From the NCBI RefSeq assembly GCF_028561755.1, contig NZ_JAQQTD010000006.1, forward strand, positions 1 to 64,000: DNA of 64,000 bases. The letters are read 5' to 3'. Positions 16,032 through 24,600 of this stretch are shown here, one piece after another. A program made the translations under genes and the position numbers. Source of the stretch: Altibacter sp. HG106. GTDB lineage: Bacteria; Bacteroidota; Bacteroidia; Flavobacteriales; Flavobacteriaceae. Numbering within the stretch: the first letter of the stretch is position 1; every line of letters starts with the position of its first letter. The notes under the pieces were generated by a model. It was not told the DNA's origin. It saw nothing but the letters and a program-made list of their open reading frames with translations, and did no database searches.

Positions 16032-16523
16032 ATGAAATCGATCCTTGCCATCCTCCTACTGTTTGTGGGCATCTCTTGTGCTGAAAAGACTACGCAAACG
16101 GAAGTAACGCCCAAAAAAACATCCAAAATTGATATCGAAGCCGAGTTAGCAGCTATCGAAGAAACCAGAGCTGCCTTTCAACTTGCGATTAAAGAAAACC
16201 GATTCGGGGATCTGAAGAAGTACGCCACCAGCGATGTGCGTTCTCTCGACAGCGATTGTGGCCCTTGGGAACCCTTTAAAGAACTTCGGAAAAACCCCAC
16301 AGGAAAATTCCACTACGATAGTTTGGTCATGCAACCTAAAGAAACCATTATTGTGAGCGATAGTGTGGCCTATGATTTTGGGACCAGTTCAACCTATTAT
16401 ACCAATGCCGAAGGGGAGCCTATTGAACTTACAGCTACCTTCCTCGCCGTGCTCAAAAAAGATAAAAAGGACGGCCGATGGAAACTGCACCGTGAAGTAG
16501 CGAACACTAGAGATTTGGAATAA
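16032..16523 (+). CDS. SnoaL/DUF4440-like lipoprotein
   Basis: The 163-residue protein has a lipoprotein signal ending VGISCAEK (lipobox Cys16). After a polar linker the domain runs IEAELAAIEETRAAFQLAI to FLAVLKKDKKDGRWKLHRE, an NTF2-like cup fold of the DUF4440 type. Ligand unknown. TATCTTAA at 15961-15968, 63 bases upstream, is a promoter-like word. Confidence 0.7.
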   Translation: MKSILAILLLFVGISCAEKTTQTEVTPKKTSKIDIEAELAAIEETRAAFQLAIKENRFGDLKKYATSDVRSLDSDCGPWEPFKELRKNPTGKFHYDSLVMQPKETIIVSDSVAYDFGTSSTYYTNAEGEPIELTATFLAVLKKDKKDGRWKLHREVANTRDLE

Positions 16524-16578
16524 GCTTGAAAGAAACCGTATAGCGCGCTTCCGCAATCCAATCCTTAAAAAGCAACCC

Positions 16579-17199
16579 ATGACTTCAAGACATTTCGCTC
16601 GCATCGCTGGCGTGAGTTATCTAATAATTTTCTTTTCCGCCATTTTTGCAAACTTCTTCGTGGTCGAAAAATTAATAGCTACGCCTTCCTTGGCCTTTGC
16701 CGAGAATACGGTATTGATACGTTTTGGAATCGTCGCGTTTTTAGTGACTGTGTTGTTGGATATCGTCATCGCCTGGGCGCTTCAGCAACTCTACGCACAC
16801 CACGCGTTATCGTTGCTTAGCACCTTCCTTCGCGTGAGTCACGCCCTGCTCATGGGAATTGCCCTGTATCCCCTGGCGGAAATAGTCTATCTGGACACAG
16901 AGGTTGCCGTGCTTAACAACCTGAGAGCCTTTAATACTATGTGGCTCATCGGACTCTTCCTGTTTGGTTTTCATCTCATCCTTTTGGCAAGAATCATCCC
17001 GGCGCCAAAGATCCTACGGGTACTGATCGCTATGGCCGGGCTCCTATACATTTTAGATACCTCAGCCTATTTCCTACTCGCTTCGTATGAACAGTATGCA
17101 TCCCTACTATTACTTGCCGTAGCCACGTTCAGTATTTTGGGGGAAATGACCTTAACCCTTTGGCTGTTGACCAAAGGGGGAAAAATAAACAATAGCTGA
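16579..17199 (+). CDS. DUF4386 family membrane protein
   Basis: The 206-residue protein has about six transmembrane helices and begins RHFARIAGVSYLIIFFSAIF, the usual start of DUF4386 proteins. Further hallmarks are the Leu/Ala-rich helix of FRLVSHALL-type character near 75-95 and FLFGFHLILLARII near 132. Function unknown. The CPBP gene starts five bases downstream, so they are probably co-transcribed. Confidence 0.8.
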   Translation: MTSRHFARIAGVSYLIIFFSAIFANFFVVEKLIATPSLAFAENTVLIRFGIVAFLVTVLLDIVIAWALQQLYAHHALSLLSTFLRVSHALLMGIALYPLAEIVYLDTEVAVLNNLRAFNTMWLIGLFLFGFHLILLARIIPAPKILRVLIAMAGLLYILDTSAYFLLASYEQYASLLLLAVATFSILGEMTLTLWLLTKGGKINNS

Positions 17200-17203
17200 T
17201 ACT

Positions 17204-17935
17204 ATGATCGGAATTCTCATCGCCCTCGCCTTGTCCTGGTTGCTCTTATATGTTTTTGAAAAGAAGAGTCTCTTGGCCCTGGGATGGCTTCCCGTTCGCA
17301 AAAGAACCCTGCAATTTGTTCTTGGCTTTTGTTTTACCGCGCTTCTCTGTGTGCTCGCACAGTTGTTAGAAGGATTTTTGAAGGCTTCGCAATGGGTCGT
17401 ACATCAAGATAGTTCCGCAGCAGGTGTGCTTAACTCCGTTTGGTGGGATATCAAATCTGTACTTACGGAAGAGTTGATTTTTAGAGGAGCCTTGCTATAT
17501 ATTTTAATCAAAAGAATCGGAGCTTCCAAAGCCGTACTAATCTCTGCCGTTGCCTTTGGCATCTATCATTGGTTCTCCTACGGGGTGCTCGGAAACGTCA
17601 TGGCAATGCTCTTCGTATTTGTGGGTACCGGACTCATGGGGTACGCCTGGGCATTAGCATTTTCTAAATCGAAGTCGATATTGTTGCCCTTCGGACTCCA
17701 TTTGGGATGGAATGTCACCTATAACACCGTTTTTTCTAAAGGGCCCTTAGGAGATTTGTTGCTGGTTTCTGAAGGCGGTCGAGCCGTTTCTGAAGGAATC
17801 TCATTCTTGAATTTCAGTATAGGAATGACCATCATTCCCCTACTCGTGCTCCTATTTGTGGTTTACGGCGTAAAAAGGAATTCCGAAAAACAAAACGAGG
17901 GCGCGTCAATCATTCAAAATAGACGTAATGAATAA
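17204..17935 (+). CDS. CPBP family intramembrane glutamic protease
   Basis: A 243-residue polytopic membrane protein. Motif 1 is TEELIFRGALL (about 94-104), motif 2 AFGIYHWFSYG (about 121-131) and motif 3 FGLHLGWNV (about 165-173), giving the Glu/Glu/Arg and His residues of the family. Substrate unknown. Its 3' end overlaps the next gene by eight bases, and the DUF4386 gene ends five bases before it, so the three genes look like an operon. Confidence 0.85.
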   Translation: MIGILIALALSWLLLYVFEKKSLLALGWLPVRKRTLQFVLGFCFTALLCVLAQLLEGFLKASQWVVHQDSSAAGVLNSVWWDIKSVLTEELIFRGALLYILIKRIGASKAVLISAVAFGIYHWFSYGVLGNVMAMLFVFVGTGLMGYAWALAFSKSKSILLPFGLHLGWNVTYNTVFSKGPLGDLLLVSEGGRAVSEGISFLNFSIGMTIIPLLVLLFVVYGVKRNSEKQNEGASIIQNRRNE

Positions 17936-18401
17936 CACCCGAGCGCAAAAAGCTCCCAGAAGTCTTCGGAAAGGCCTGAAACGGTACCTTGTACTTTTTG
18001 GATACGTGGTCACCCTGTGTGCAACCTCCACTGTGTTCGGCCAGGTACGGCCCGGTAGCTATGAGGCTCGCTTTTATCTTACCGATTCATTTACTGAATA
18101 CACGCTTGAAGTAAAGGAAGATCATACGTTCTCGTTTCACTTCTACCGAAAGAATTTTTGCGAAATGTGTAAAGAGATCAATCAATTCGGAAAGGGAACC
18201 TGGAAGCGCAAGGGTTCCGATCTCCTGTTGCTGGCAAATGAAATAACCGATGTAGACGAAACCTTCATGCTCAATCTGAATGACTCGAAAGCCCGAATTA
18301 TAAAAAGGCGAGGGCCAAACGACCAACAAAAGGAAGTCCTTTCGTTTTACGCCTCTTCAATTTATTGGGTGAAAGGCCTTGAGCTTACCCGAACGAAATA
18401 G
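17928..18401 (+). CDS. Exported beta-rich protein, function unknown
   Basis: The 157-residue protein has a basic N-terminus (about 1-22) and then a hydrophobic segment ending TSTVFGQ near residue 39, a long signal peptide or anchor. The mature part has alternating strands (EYTLEVKEDHTFSFHFYR, GTWKRKGSDLLLL), as in small lipocalin- or NlpE-like domains. A CEMC pair near residue 77-80 could be a metal or disulfide site. The family was not identified. Confidence 0.55.
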   Translation: MNNTRAQKAPRSLRKGLKRYLVLFGYVVTLCATSTVFGQVRPGSYEARFYLTDSFTEYTLEVKEDHTFSFHFYRKNFCEMCKEINQFGKGTWKRKGSDLLLLANEITDVDETFMLNLNDSKARIIKRRGPNDQQKEVLSFYASSIYWVKGLELTRTK

Positions 18402-18445
18402 GATATATGCAGATTTTACATACCTTCACATAAAAATCACCTCCC

Positions 18446-18811
18446 ATGAGTACCACCCCCGAACACGACGCCCGAGTTGCGAAACTCGTTTTTGGATCTG
18501 TCTATCCGCACTACCTCACGAAAGTAGAAAAGAAGGGACGTACCAAAGAAGAACTACATCAGGTAATCGAATGGCTCACCGGCTTCGACCAACCCACCGT
18601 ACAAACCCTTATCGAGCAAAAGGTCACCTTCCAAGAGTTCTTTGCGAAGGCCACGCTACATCCAAATGCCCACTTGATCAAAGGGGTTATTTGTGGCTAT
18701 CGTATTGAAGAAATTGAAACCCCGCTAACCCGCCAAGCGCGCTATTTAGATAAACTGGTAGACGAATTGGCGAAAGGTAGAAAGATGGATAAGATCCTAA
18801 GAACACCGTAA
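18446..18811 (+). CDS. DUF2200 family protein
   Basis: This 121-residue cytoplasmic protein matches DUF2200: RVAKLVFGSVYPHYLTKVEKK at the start (written here in two motifs, VAKLVFGSVYPHY and KVEKKGRT), LTGFDQPTVQ in the middle and KGVICGYRIEEI plus the basic tail LAKGRKMDKIL. The fold is unknown or helical and function is not assigned. A TACCTTCA word sits about 25 bases upstream. Confidence 0.85.
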   Translation: MSTTPEHDARVAKLVFGSVYPHYLTKVEKKGRTKEELHQVIEWLTGFDQPTVQTLIEQKVTFQEFFAKATLHPNAHLIKGVICGYRIEEIETPLTRQARYLDKLVDELAKGRKMDKILRTP

Positions 18812-18991
18812 CCCTACTAGCAATAGGCGTCGTAACATAATTTGCCAAACCATTGGCGACCACTACCTATTTATCTACCTGAACACTTTCTGATCCTTTC
18901 TGAAAAGTGGCTTGCTACAACTTCTGTAATACCTCAGGCAACGCTTTCCTTCAGAAACACGTCTCTAAAGAAAAGACCAACGCTAAAACCC

Positions 18992-19777
18992 ATGAGCTCC
19001 GCTACCAAAAACCTACTGATCATTTGTGTTTCATTCGCACTCTATTTCATTGCAGACGATCTCTTTTTTAAACCACTCAGAACCCTATTTTTTGAACACA
19101 CCCAGCAGCTTGGCATCAGCCATATACTGGCCTACCTGCTCACCGGAATTCCGTTATTTTTAGGCGTATGGTATATAGTAGGTCGAGCTTCGGTTTGGGA
19201 ATATCTCGGACTCAAAGCGTCGGTTCTCAAAGCACTCGTATTCGCGCTTATTTGCACCGCTCCTATGTTTCTTGGCTTCGGACTCCTTTTTGAGTTTTCT
19301 TCGGAAATATCCATCAATACCATCCTTATCGGAGTGGTTTCCGCAGCATTTTTCGAAGAACTCTATTTTCGCGCCTTCTTGGTGGGAATGCCTTTCCGAA
19401 CAACAAAGCTCGGATTTCTACCTGCCGTACTTTTTGGAGCACTGTATTTCGCCGCCTTACATGGATATCAAAGTACCGAAATTGCAGAACTAGCGGGCAT
19501 CTTTCTGGTAACCTTTCTGGGCGGGGTCTTATTTGCCTGGGTGTATATAGAATGGGAGTACAATAGTTGGGTTCCCATTTTCTTGCATCTATTGATGAAT
19601 TTGTCGTGGGAACTTTTTTCGGTAAGCGATACGGCCCTCGGCGGAGGGTATGCAAACGGACTTAGACTTGTTACCATTGTGCTCGTTATTGTACTTATCA
19701 TCGTTTACAAAAAAAGGTCTGGAAAAGGGTTTAACATCCACAAAAAAACACTTTGGGTGCAAAAAACACCTGCCTAA
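18992..19777 (+). CDS. CPBP family intramembrane glutamic protease
   Basis: The protein has 261 residues from ATG 18992. The frame opens at a TTG 150 bases earlier, but those 50 residues are polar and unlike the family. Motif 1 is FFEELYFRAFL, motif 2 FAALHGYQ and motif 3 FLHLLMNLSWE. It is the third CPBP member in the window. It is monocistronic, and the upstream 180 bases hold no other supported gene. Substrate unknown. Confidence 0.8.
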   Translation: MSSATKNLLIICVSFALYFIADDLFFKPLRTLFFEHTQQLGISHILAYLLTGIPLFLGVWYIVGRASVWEYLGLKASVLKALVFALICTAPMFLGFGLLFEFSSEISINTILIGVVSAAFFEELYFRAFLVGMPFRTTKLGFLPAVLFGALYFAALHGYQSTEIAELAGIFLVTFLGGVLFAWVYIEWEYNSWVPIFLHLLMNLSWELFSVSDTALGGGYANGLRLVTIVLVIVLIIVYKKRSGKGFNIHKKTLWVQKTPA

Positions 19778-19836
19778 ATTCACTCGTTGAATGCGTGGTA
19801 CTGCTCACAAAAATAGGGTGCCTATTCCTGCGCCGC

Positions 19837-20466
19837 TTACCCTAAGATAGATCCTAAGGGTGCCGGCTGTTGCAGCAACCAACCGGTTAGGCTGTAGCGC
19901 GGTTTCTGAGACGGCAATACGGCATGTGGCACGACGGCACTTTTAAACATGACGCACCGCGCCGCCACAGGTTCAATGCGGTAAGAAGTCCCATCATTTT
20001 CAAAGATTTCCAATTCACCTCCGTCGCCCGGTTGCCACACCTCATTCAGGTAAAGCACCATACTGATGGTTCTGTTATTGCGATTGTTGAATTGGTCCAA
20101 ATGCTTATCGTAATGACCTCCCTTGGGGTAATGCGCAAAATGAAATTCATAACCCGACAATCCCAAATAACAATACCGATTATAGATATGCAGGGTCTCG
20201 TCTATCAAGTTCCAGAAATCACTTAACTGAGTATCTCTTCCTCTGTCGAGCCAGTAGGTATAATCTCCTCGAATCTCCTCGCGAATGATATTATTATTCA
20301 ATGCTCCAATACCGGCTTTGGTAAAGGCCTCCAACTGCAACAGAAAAAAAGAGCGAATCGTGGCAAAAAGGGGAGCGTCCACAAAATTATCTATGATGAC
20401 GACATCATTTTGAGAAAGTTCATCCATCCAGGAGAGCCATTTCTCGTGTGTATGACAGGTATCCAA
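19837..20466 (-). CDS. 2-oxoglutarate/Fe(II)-dependent oxygenase (PKHD-like)
   Basis: A 209-residue cytoplasmic protein. The Fe(II) triad is visible as HYDKHLDQF (His-x-Asp-type), followed by VVPHAVLPSQKPRYSLTGW, in which the second His and the Arg that binds 2-oxoglutarate lie at the usual spacing. YLNEVWQPGDGGEL is the conserved central strand and turn of prolyl-4-hydroxylase-like proteins. It may hydroxylate a protein or small molecule. It is encoded alone on the minus strand and converges with the CPBP gene. Confidence 0.85.
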   Translation of the reverse strand: MDTCHTHEKWLSWMDELSQNDVVIIDNFVDAPLFATIRSFFLLQLEAFTKAGIGALNNNIIREEIRGDYTYWLDRGRDTQLSDFWNLIDETLHIYNRYCYLGLSGYEFHFAHYPKGGHYDKHLDQFNNRNNRTISMVLYLNEVWQPGDGGELEIFENDGTSYRIEPVAARCVMFKSAVVPHAVLPSQKPRYSLTGWLLQQPAPLGSILG

Positions 20467-20575
20467 TTCATAAAATAAGCGGGTAAATATACACTATTTT
20501 TATGCTGAAAAAACGTACTTTCATACCATCAAAGATCCAATTGGCACTGTCGTCTTAAACCTGTATAGAGCTTCC

Positions 20576-21094
20576 GTGAAATTTCAAACCTTCGAAACCG
20601 AAAGATTATACCTGAAACCTACTTCGAGAGAGGATGCGGCCTTCATTTTCGAGTTGCTCAATTGTCCGAAATGGATTCGGTATATCGGCGATCGAAAGGT
20701 TTCATCAATACCCGCCGCCGAAGCGTATATACAAGAAAGAATGCTTCCGCAGCTAGAGCGCCTGGGATTTTCCAATTATACCCTCACCACCAAAGAAGGA
20801 AATGACAAAATTGGGACATGCGGACTCTATGACCGCGAGGGCATATCTGGAGTAGATATCGGTTTTGCTTTTTTACCACAATATGAAAAAAAAGGCTACG
20901 CTTTTGAAGCAGCTTCAAAAATGAAAGAAGTAGCGCTTTCGGTCTTTGGAATAAAACGGATTTCGGCGATTACTACGCATGACAACCATGATTCAAAACG
21001 GTTGCTCGAAAAACTCGGATTTCAGCAAAAAGGAGTGGTAACCCTGCCCGAAGATTCTGAAGCGCTTTTATTATACGAGATACACCAACCCTAA
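20576..21094 (+). CDS. RimJ/RimL-type GNAT acetyltransferase
   Basis: The 172-residue protein begins at GTG 20576. FETERLYLKPTSREDAAFIF is the standard opening of RimJ/RimL GNAT enzymes, so the GTG start is well placed. The acetyl-CoA site lies around LPQYEKKGYAFEAA, in which K-K-G-Y-A replaces the usual Q/R-x-x-G-x-A/G. ITTHDNHDSKRLLEKLGF is the conserved terminal motif. Substrate unknown; it may acetylate a protein N-terminus or a small amine. Confidence 0.85.
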   Translation: MKFQTFETERLYLKPTSREDAAFIFELLNCPKWIRYIGDRKVSSIPAAEAYIQERMLPQLERLGFSNYTLTTKEGNDKIGTCGLYDREGISGVDIGFAFLPQYEKKGYAFEAASKMKEVALSVFGIKRISAITTHDNHDSKRLLEKLGFQQKGVVTLPEDSEALLLYEIHQP

Positions 21095-21166
21095 ACATTT
21101 TTAGGAATAATAGAAAGAACTGAAAAAAAAAAGCGTTCACTAATCAAAACAGTACAAAACACCGCG

Positions 21167-21727
21167 ATGAACATAAAAACCACCGTCAAGCAACAAATCA
21201 CGTTCCTATTATTTGCAGTAACCTTGGTCTGTGTCACACCTTTAGCCGCACAAGATAACGTCTATATTCAAGAGTATCTGGAACGCCTAAAACAATCGAA
21301 AGAATACCTACTAGTTGTGGCTGACCTCATGCCCGAGGAGCAGTATGGGTTTAAAGTCACTCCCGAATCCATGACCTTTGAAGAACATCTTATGCACATT
21401 GCGTGGGCCATGGACTGGCATAGTCAATCGCTAATGGGCGGGCGAAAGGCGCGCAATTGGGAAACCGACAACACGCTTAAAGTGCACCATAAGTCCAAGG
21501 CAGAAATGATGGAAACGCTCTCGAATACCTTCGAGACCACCATAGCTTTTATTTCAGCTTTTGATAGTAAGCACCTCGATGATCGCCTTGATTATTTTGG
21601 CGCGAACAGGACCAAGCGGCAAATCCTCATGCTTTTGTCTGATCACATCACCCACCACCGGGCACAAATGCTGGTTTCGTTGCGCCTCAAAGGTATCACC
21701 CCACCGCGATACGTATTGTATCAATGA
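21167..21727 (+). CDS. Exported DinB-like protein
   Basis: The 186-residue protein has a signal peptide (about 1-29, ending PLAAQD) and a DinB/DUF664 four-helix bundle. Metal-ligand candidates are His in EEHLMHIAWAMDWHS (about 75-89) and the pair in DHITHHRAQM (about 161-170). DinB proteins bind a divalent metal and include thiol-dependent transferases; the role of exported members is unknown. Confidence 0.8.
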   Translation: MNIKTTVKQQITFLLFAVTLVCVTPLAAQDNVYIQEYLERLKQSKEYLLVVADLMPEEQYGFKVTPESMTFEEHLMHIAWAMDWHSQSLMGGRKARNWETDNTLKVHHKSKAEMMETLSNTFETTIAFISAFDSKHLDDRLDYFGANRTKRQILMLLSDHITHHRAQMLVSLRLKGITPPRYVLYQ

Positions 21728-21801
21728 TGCCTTAGCTGTCTACATAACTAATATTTGCCACGCAACGATTGTAGCCCAACCGCATCTTAAAATAAAAAGC
21801 T

Positions 21802-22242
21802 ATGATAAAAAGAACATTTTTTATCATTTCTGCAGTGATGCTATTGGTATACGCCTGCGGAAGTGATGACGACGTAGATTGCACCACGGCCCTACCCGCT
21901 CCCAATTTTTTCTTACTGGGTTTTTTCACCACCGAAGGAACGCCTTTGCTAGGCAACGTATATGATCAAGAGGCATTTCGTGTTTTCAATACCGACACCA
22001 CCTTCCTCATCCCCTATCAACCTGGAAGCTACCCCAACCGTTTGGCGGTACGATTTCCCGCTATTCAGAATGATACGGAGTATTTTATCGAACTTTCCGA
22101 AAAAGATACTGACACCCTCCAATTCCGTTACGAAACCATGCAAGGGCCTTGCTTTCCGAACTACACCTTGCAACAAGTTACCTACAATGGCACTACCATA
22201 GCTTTAGAGACTTCAGGAGAGGTCGATCTTATTAAGGAATAG
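21802..22242 (+). CDS. Small lipoprotein, function unknown
   Basis: The 146-residue protein has a lipoprotein signal ending LLVYACGSDDD (lipobox Cys near 16). The Asp run right after the Cys is typical of Bacteroidota outer-membrane lipoproteins. The mature part is beta-rich and holds two further Cys residues (DCTTALPAP and GPCFPNY) that may form a disulfide. No recognised family. Confidence 0.6.
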   Translation: MIKRTFFIISAVMLLVYACGSDDDVDCTTALPAPNFFLLGFFTTEGTPLLGNVYDQEAFRVFNTDTTFLIPYQPGSYPNRLAVRFPAIQNDTEYFIELSEKDTDTLQFRYETMQGPCFPNYTLQQVTYNGTTIALETSGEVDLIKE

Positions 22243-22326
22243 AGAAACAGGATTTGTTTGGTTTCTAATAGACTTGACAGTACTACTGCTACATCCTAAT
22301 TACACCAACGGTTTATAAAAAATAGA

Positions 22327-22920
22327 ATGAAAAAGTGCATCACTATACTCGCTTTCCTCTGCATGGCGCAGGGTATCGCTCAATTCGACAAAAACCACGC
22401 AATCTATAGTTCGGGGGAAATAGCCTTCGGAAATTATTTTGGTATCGACGCTAATCTCAATTACGTATGGCATGAAAAGTTCTCTATAAAAGCCGGATTT
22501 TCCTGGTACATACGAAAACCCAAATCGCAACCGGAAGCATACGAATCTGGAATTTTTGAGGCTATTTTTCCTTTTCTAGTTTCTCCCACCGACCGACTTG
22601 AAACGTATCAGGTGTCAGTTGGACGTGTGTATAAATTGAACCCCAAAGGAAGTATTAGAGTCAATCTTTCACTAGGAGTTGGCTATAGTGAATTTAGAGA
22701 GCCATTTAATTGGCAGGTACAGGGTGAACCTTTTATTGCTTCTAATTACTCATGGGAGTATCGCGACGCCTATGCCGTAAGTCTCATCATCAATCCCAAG
22801 CTTGAGTTTCCAATTTCCAGATTTTACGGATTCACCTTGTCTCCCGTACTTCAGATCAACAAAGAGACCTTTTACATTGGCATTGGCATTGGACAAATGG
22901 TTGGTCTGCTGCGAAAATAG
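22327..22920 (+). CDS. Predicted outer-membrane beta-barrel protein
   Basis: A 197-residue protein with a signal peptide (about 1-19, ending GIAQ). It shows amphipathic strands alternating with Tyr/Phe and Gly, for example LNYVWHEKFSIKAGFSWYIR and SIRVNLSLGVGYSEF, and a near-terminal strand FYIGIGIGQMVGL. It resembles small opacity-like barrels of Bacteroidota. Function unknown. Confidence 0.6.
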   Translation: MKKCITILAFLCMAQGIAQFDKNHAIYSSGEIAFGNYFGIDANLNYVWHEKFSIKAGFSWYIRKPKSQPEAYESGIFEAIFPFLVSPTDRLETYQVSVGRVYKLNPKGSIRVNLSLGVGYSEFREPFNWQVQGEPFIASNYSWEYRDAYAVSLIINPKLEFPISRFYGFTLSPVLQINKETFYIGIGIGQMVGLLRK

Positions 22921-23036
22921 CACGTTAGGATGTGCTTCGGAAAACCGCTACTTCACAACCTGCGCAGTACAAGCTTATAATTATTTGTATCTTGTTGCCA
23001 CTTCATTATGTAAAGTGTCCATAACTCCCCTTTTCT

Positions 23037-23804
23037 ATGTGTTACGATGTAAAAGCTTCCATGGAAGCACAGCTAAAACGAGCCCAGCGCAGAGGCGACA
23101 ACAATGCGGTCCAAGAAATAAAGAGGAACTTACTTCCGCTCTCCGATCTTCCCTTACACCACGTATCGGGGTTTCAACATCCCAAAATGTTAATTTATAC
23201 CAACCGATCGCCAGCATTGCCAGCGTTGGCCACATGGGGACTCATTCCGCATTGGGTAAAAGACGGACAGCAAAAAAAACAACTTTGGAATAAAACGCTG
23301 AATGCGCGGGGCGAAACCATCTTTGAAAAACCCTCTTTTCGGAATGCCGCAAACTACCAGCGATGTTTGGTCTATGTCGATGGATTCTACGAACACCACC
23401 ATTTCAAGGGGAACACCTACCCCTTTTTTATTCATGAAAAAGATAACGAGCCACTTGCCCTTGCAGGTTTATGGAGTGAATGGGAAGATCCCGAAACGGG
23501 AGTGACGATCAATTCGTTTTCTATTGTAACGACTGAAGGCAATTCGCTGATGGCAAAAATCCACAACAACCCTAAACTAAAAGGTCCTAGAATGCCGCTA
23601 ATTCTTCCGGCAGCCATTGAAGATGCCTGGCTTGAAACCATAGAGGATGCGCTCGACAAGCAAAAGATTCAAGGGTTGATCCAATCGTATCCGGAAGAGG
23701 AACTACAAGCGCATACGGTACGCCGACTACGAGGAAAAGACTATCCCGGGAATATTGATTCCATTAGCGAACCGTTTGAATATGAAGAATTGGTAATTGC
23801 GTAA
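23037..23804 (+). CDS. SOS response-associated peptidase (SRAP, YedK/HMCES-like)
   Basis: The 255-residue protein begins MCYDV, so Cys2 becomes the N-terminal nucleophile that crosslinks to abasic sites in single-stranded DNA. Family motifs are WGLIPHWVKD (about 62-71), NARGETIFEKPSFR (about 86-99), VYVDGFYEHH with the catalytic Glu (about 107-116), and the HNNPKLKGPRMPLIL segment with the active His (about 180). It protects abasic sites during replication. TATCTTGT at 22988 may be its -7 box. Confidence 0.93.
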   Translation: MCYDVKASMEAQLKRAQRRGDNNAVQEIKRNLLPLSDLPLHHVSGFQHPKMLIYTNRSPALPALATWGLIPHWVKDGQQKKQLWNKTLNARGETIFEKPSFRNAANYQRCLVYVDGFYEHHHFKGNTYPFFIHEKDNEPLALAGLWSEWEDPETGVTINSFSIVTTEGNSLMAKIHNNPKLKGPRMPLILPAAIEDAWLETIEDALDKQKIQGLIQSYPEEELQAHTVRRLRGKDYPGNIDSISEPFEYEELVIA

Positions 23805-23868
23805 TCCAAGTACAGGCAACGCCTGGATAAAAATCGTATCTTTTCATAACATTTGAAATTTGATCGCT

Positions 23869-24588
23869 ATGAGAATCATTCCGTTTGTCTTGCTGCTATT
23901 ATTTACCTTCAATTCGCTTCCTGCTCAGAGCATCTTGGGAGCTTGGGAACGATCGGCTACTTCAGAAGAAGGAATTCCACTCACACAGGTGGTTATATTC
24001 GCCGACGGCTTTCAAGTGGTGAGCACCTATCACACAAACGATGGGACGTTCGTGAACACCCAGGGAGGTACCTGGAGCCTAGCAGGAAGTACTATGACAG
24101 AAACGGTAGAATTCGATACCCATAATCCGGAAGCGGTTGGGACTACAAAATCGTTTCAAATACAGCTTTCCAAAGAGAGCCTTACCCTGCCTGAAGCGAA
24201 TCAAACCTGGAAAAGGATCGATGACGGCACGCCCGGAGCACTACAAGGCGCCTGGTTGATGTCGGGTCGCATACGAGAGGGAGAGCTTCAGCAACGCGAT
24301 ACCAACAGACCGCGGAAAACCATGAAAATGGTATCTGGAACTCGATTTCAATGGATTGCCTACAATACCGAAACCAAACAATTTATGGGAACCGGTGGCG
24401 GCACGTACACCACGTCCAACGGTACCTACACCGAAACTATTGCGTTTTTTTCCCGAGATAACAGCAGAGTTGGTCGCAGCCTCCCGTTTGAGTATGAGTT
24501 GATTGATGGCAATTGGCATCACGCTGGTTTGTCCAGCAAGGGCGACCCTATTCATGAAATTTGGAGCCTTCGGAAGCCTAACCAATAA
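23869..24588 (+). CDS. Exported protein with two lipocalin-like repeats
   Basis: The protein has 239 residues from ATG 23869, preferred over the TTG three codons earlier because it begins the signal peptide (about 1-21, ending SLPAQS). Two similar beta-rich halves follow, each opening with GAW (LGAWERS near 24; LQGAWLMSG near 127) and containing a gly-rich turn (NTQGGTW; GTGGGTYTTSNGTY) before a TETI/TETV strand. The internal duplication suggests two lipocalin-like barrels. Ligand unknown. Confidence 0.65.
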   Translation: MRIIPFVLLLLFTFNSLPAQSILGAWERSATSEEGIPLTQVVIFADGFQVVSTYHTNDGTFVNTQGGTWSLAGSTMTETVEFDTHNPEAVGTTKSFQIQLSKESLTLPEANQTWKRIDDGTPGALQGAWLMSGRIREGELQQRDTNRPRKTMKMVSGTRFQWIAYNTETKQFMGTGGGTYTTSNGTYTETIAFFSRDNSRVGRSLPFEYELIDGNWHHAGLSSKGDPIHEIWSLRKPNQ

Positions 24589-24600
24589 TTGATGTCGGTT

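Noticed and set aside
19326-19655. Long antisense open frame opposite the third CPBP gene
   Set aside because: Arg/Pro-rich composition and exact overlap with a well-supported gene mark it as a shadow.
24589-24600. TTG/ATG starts upstream of the propeller lipoprotein
   Set aside because: They add three or four residues without a benefit to the signal sequence; ATG 24601 begins the basic n-region directly.
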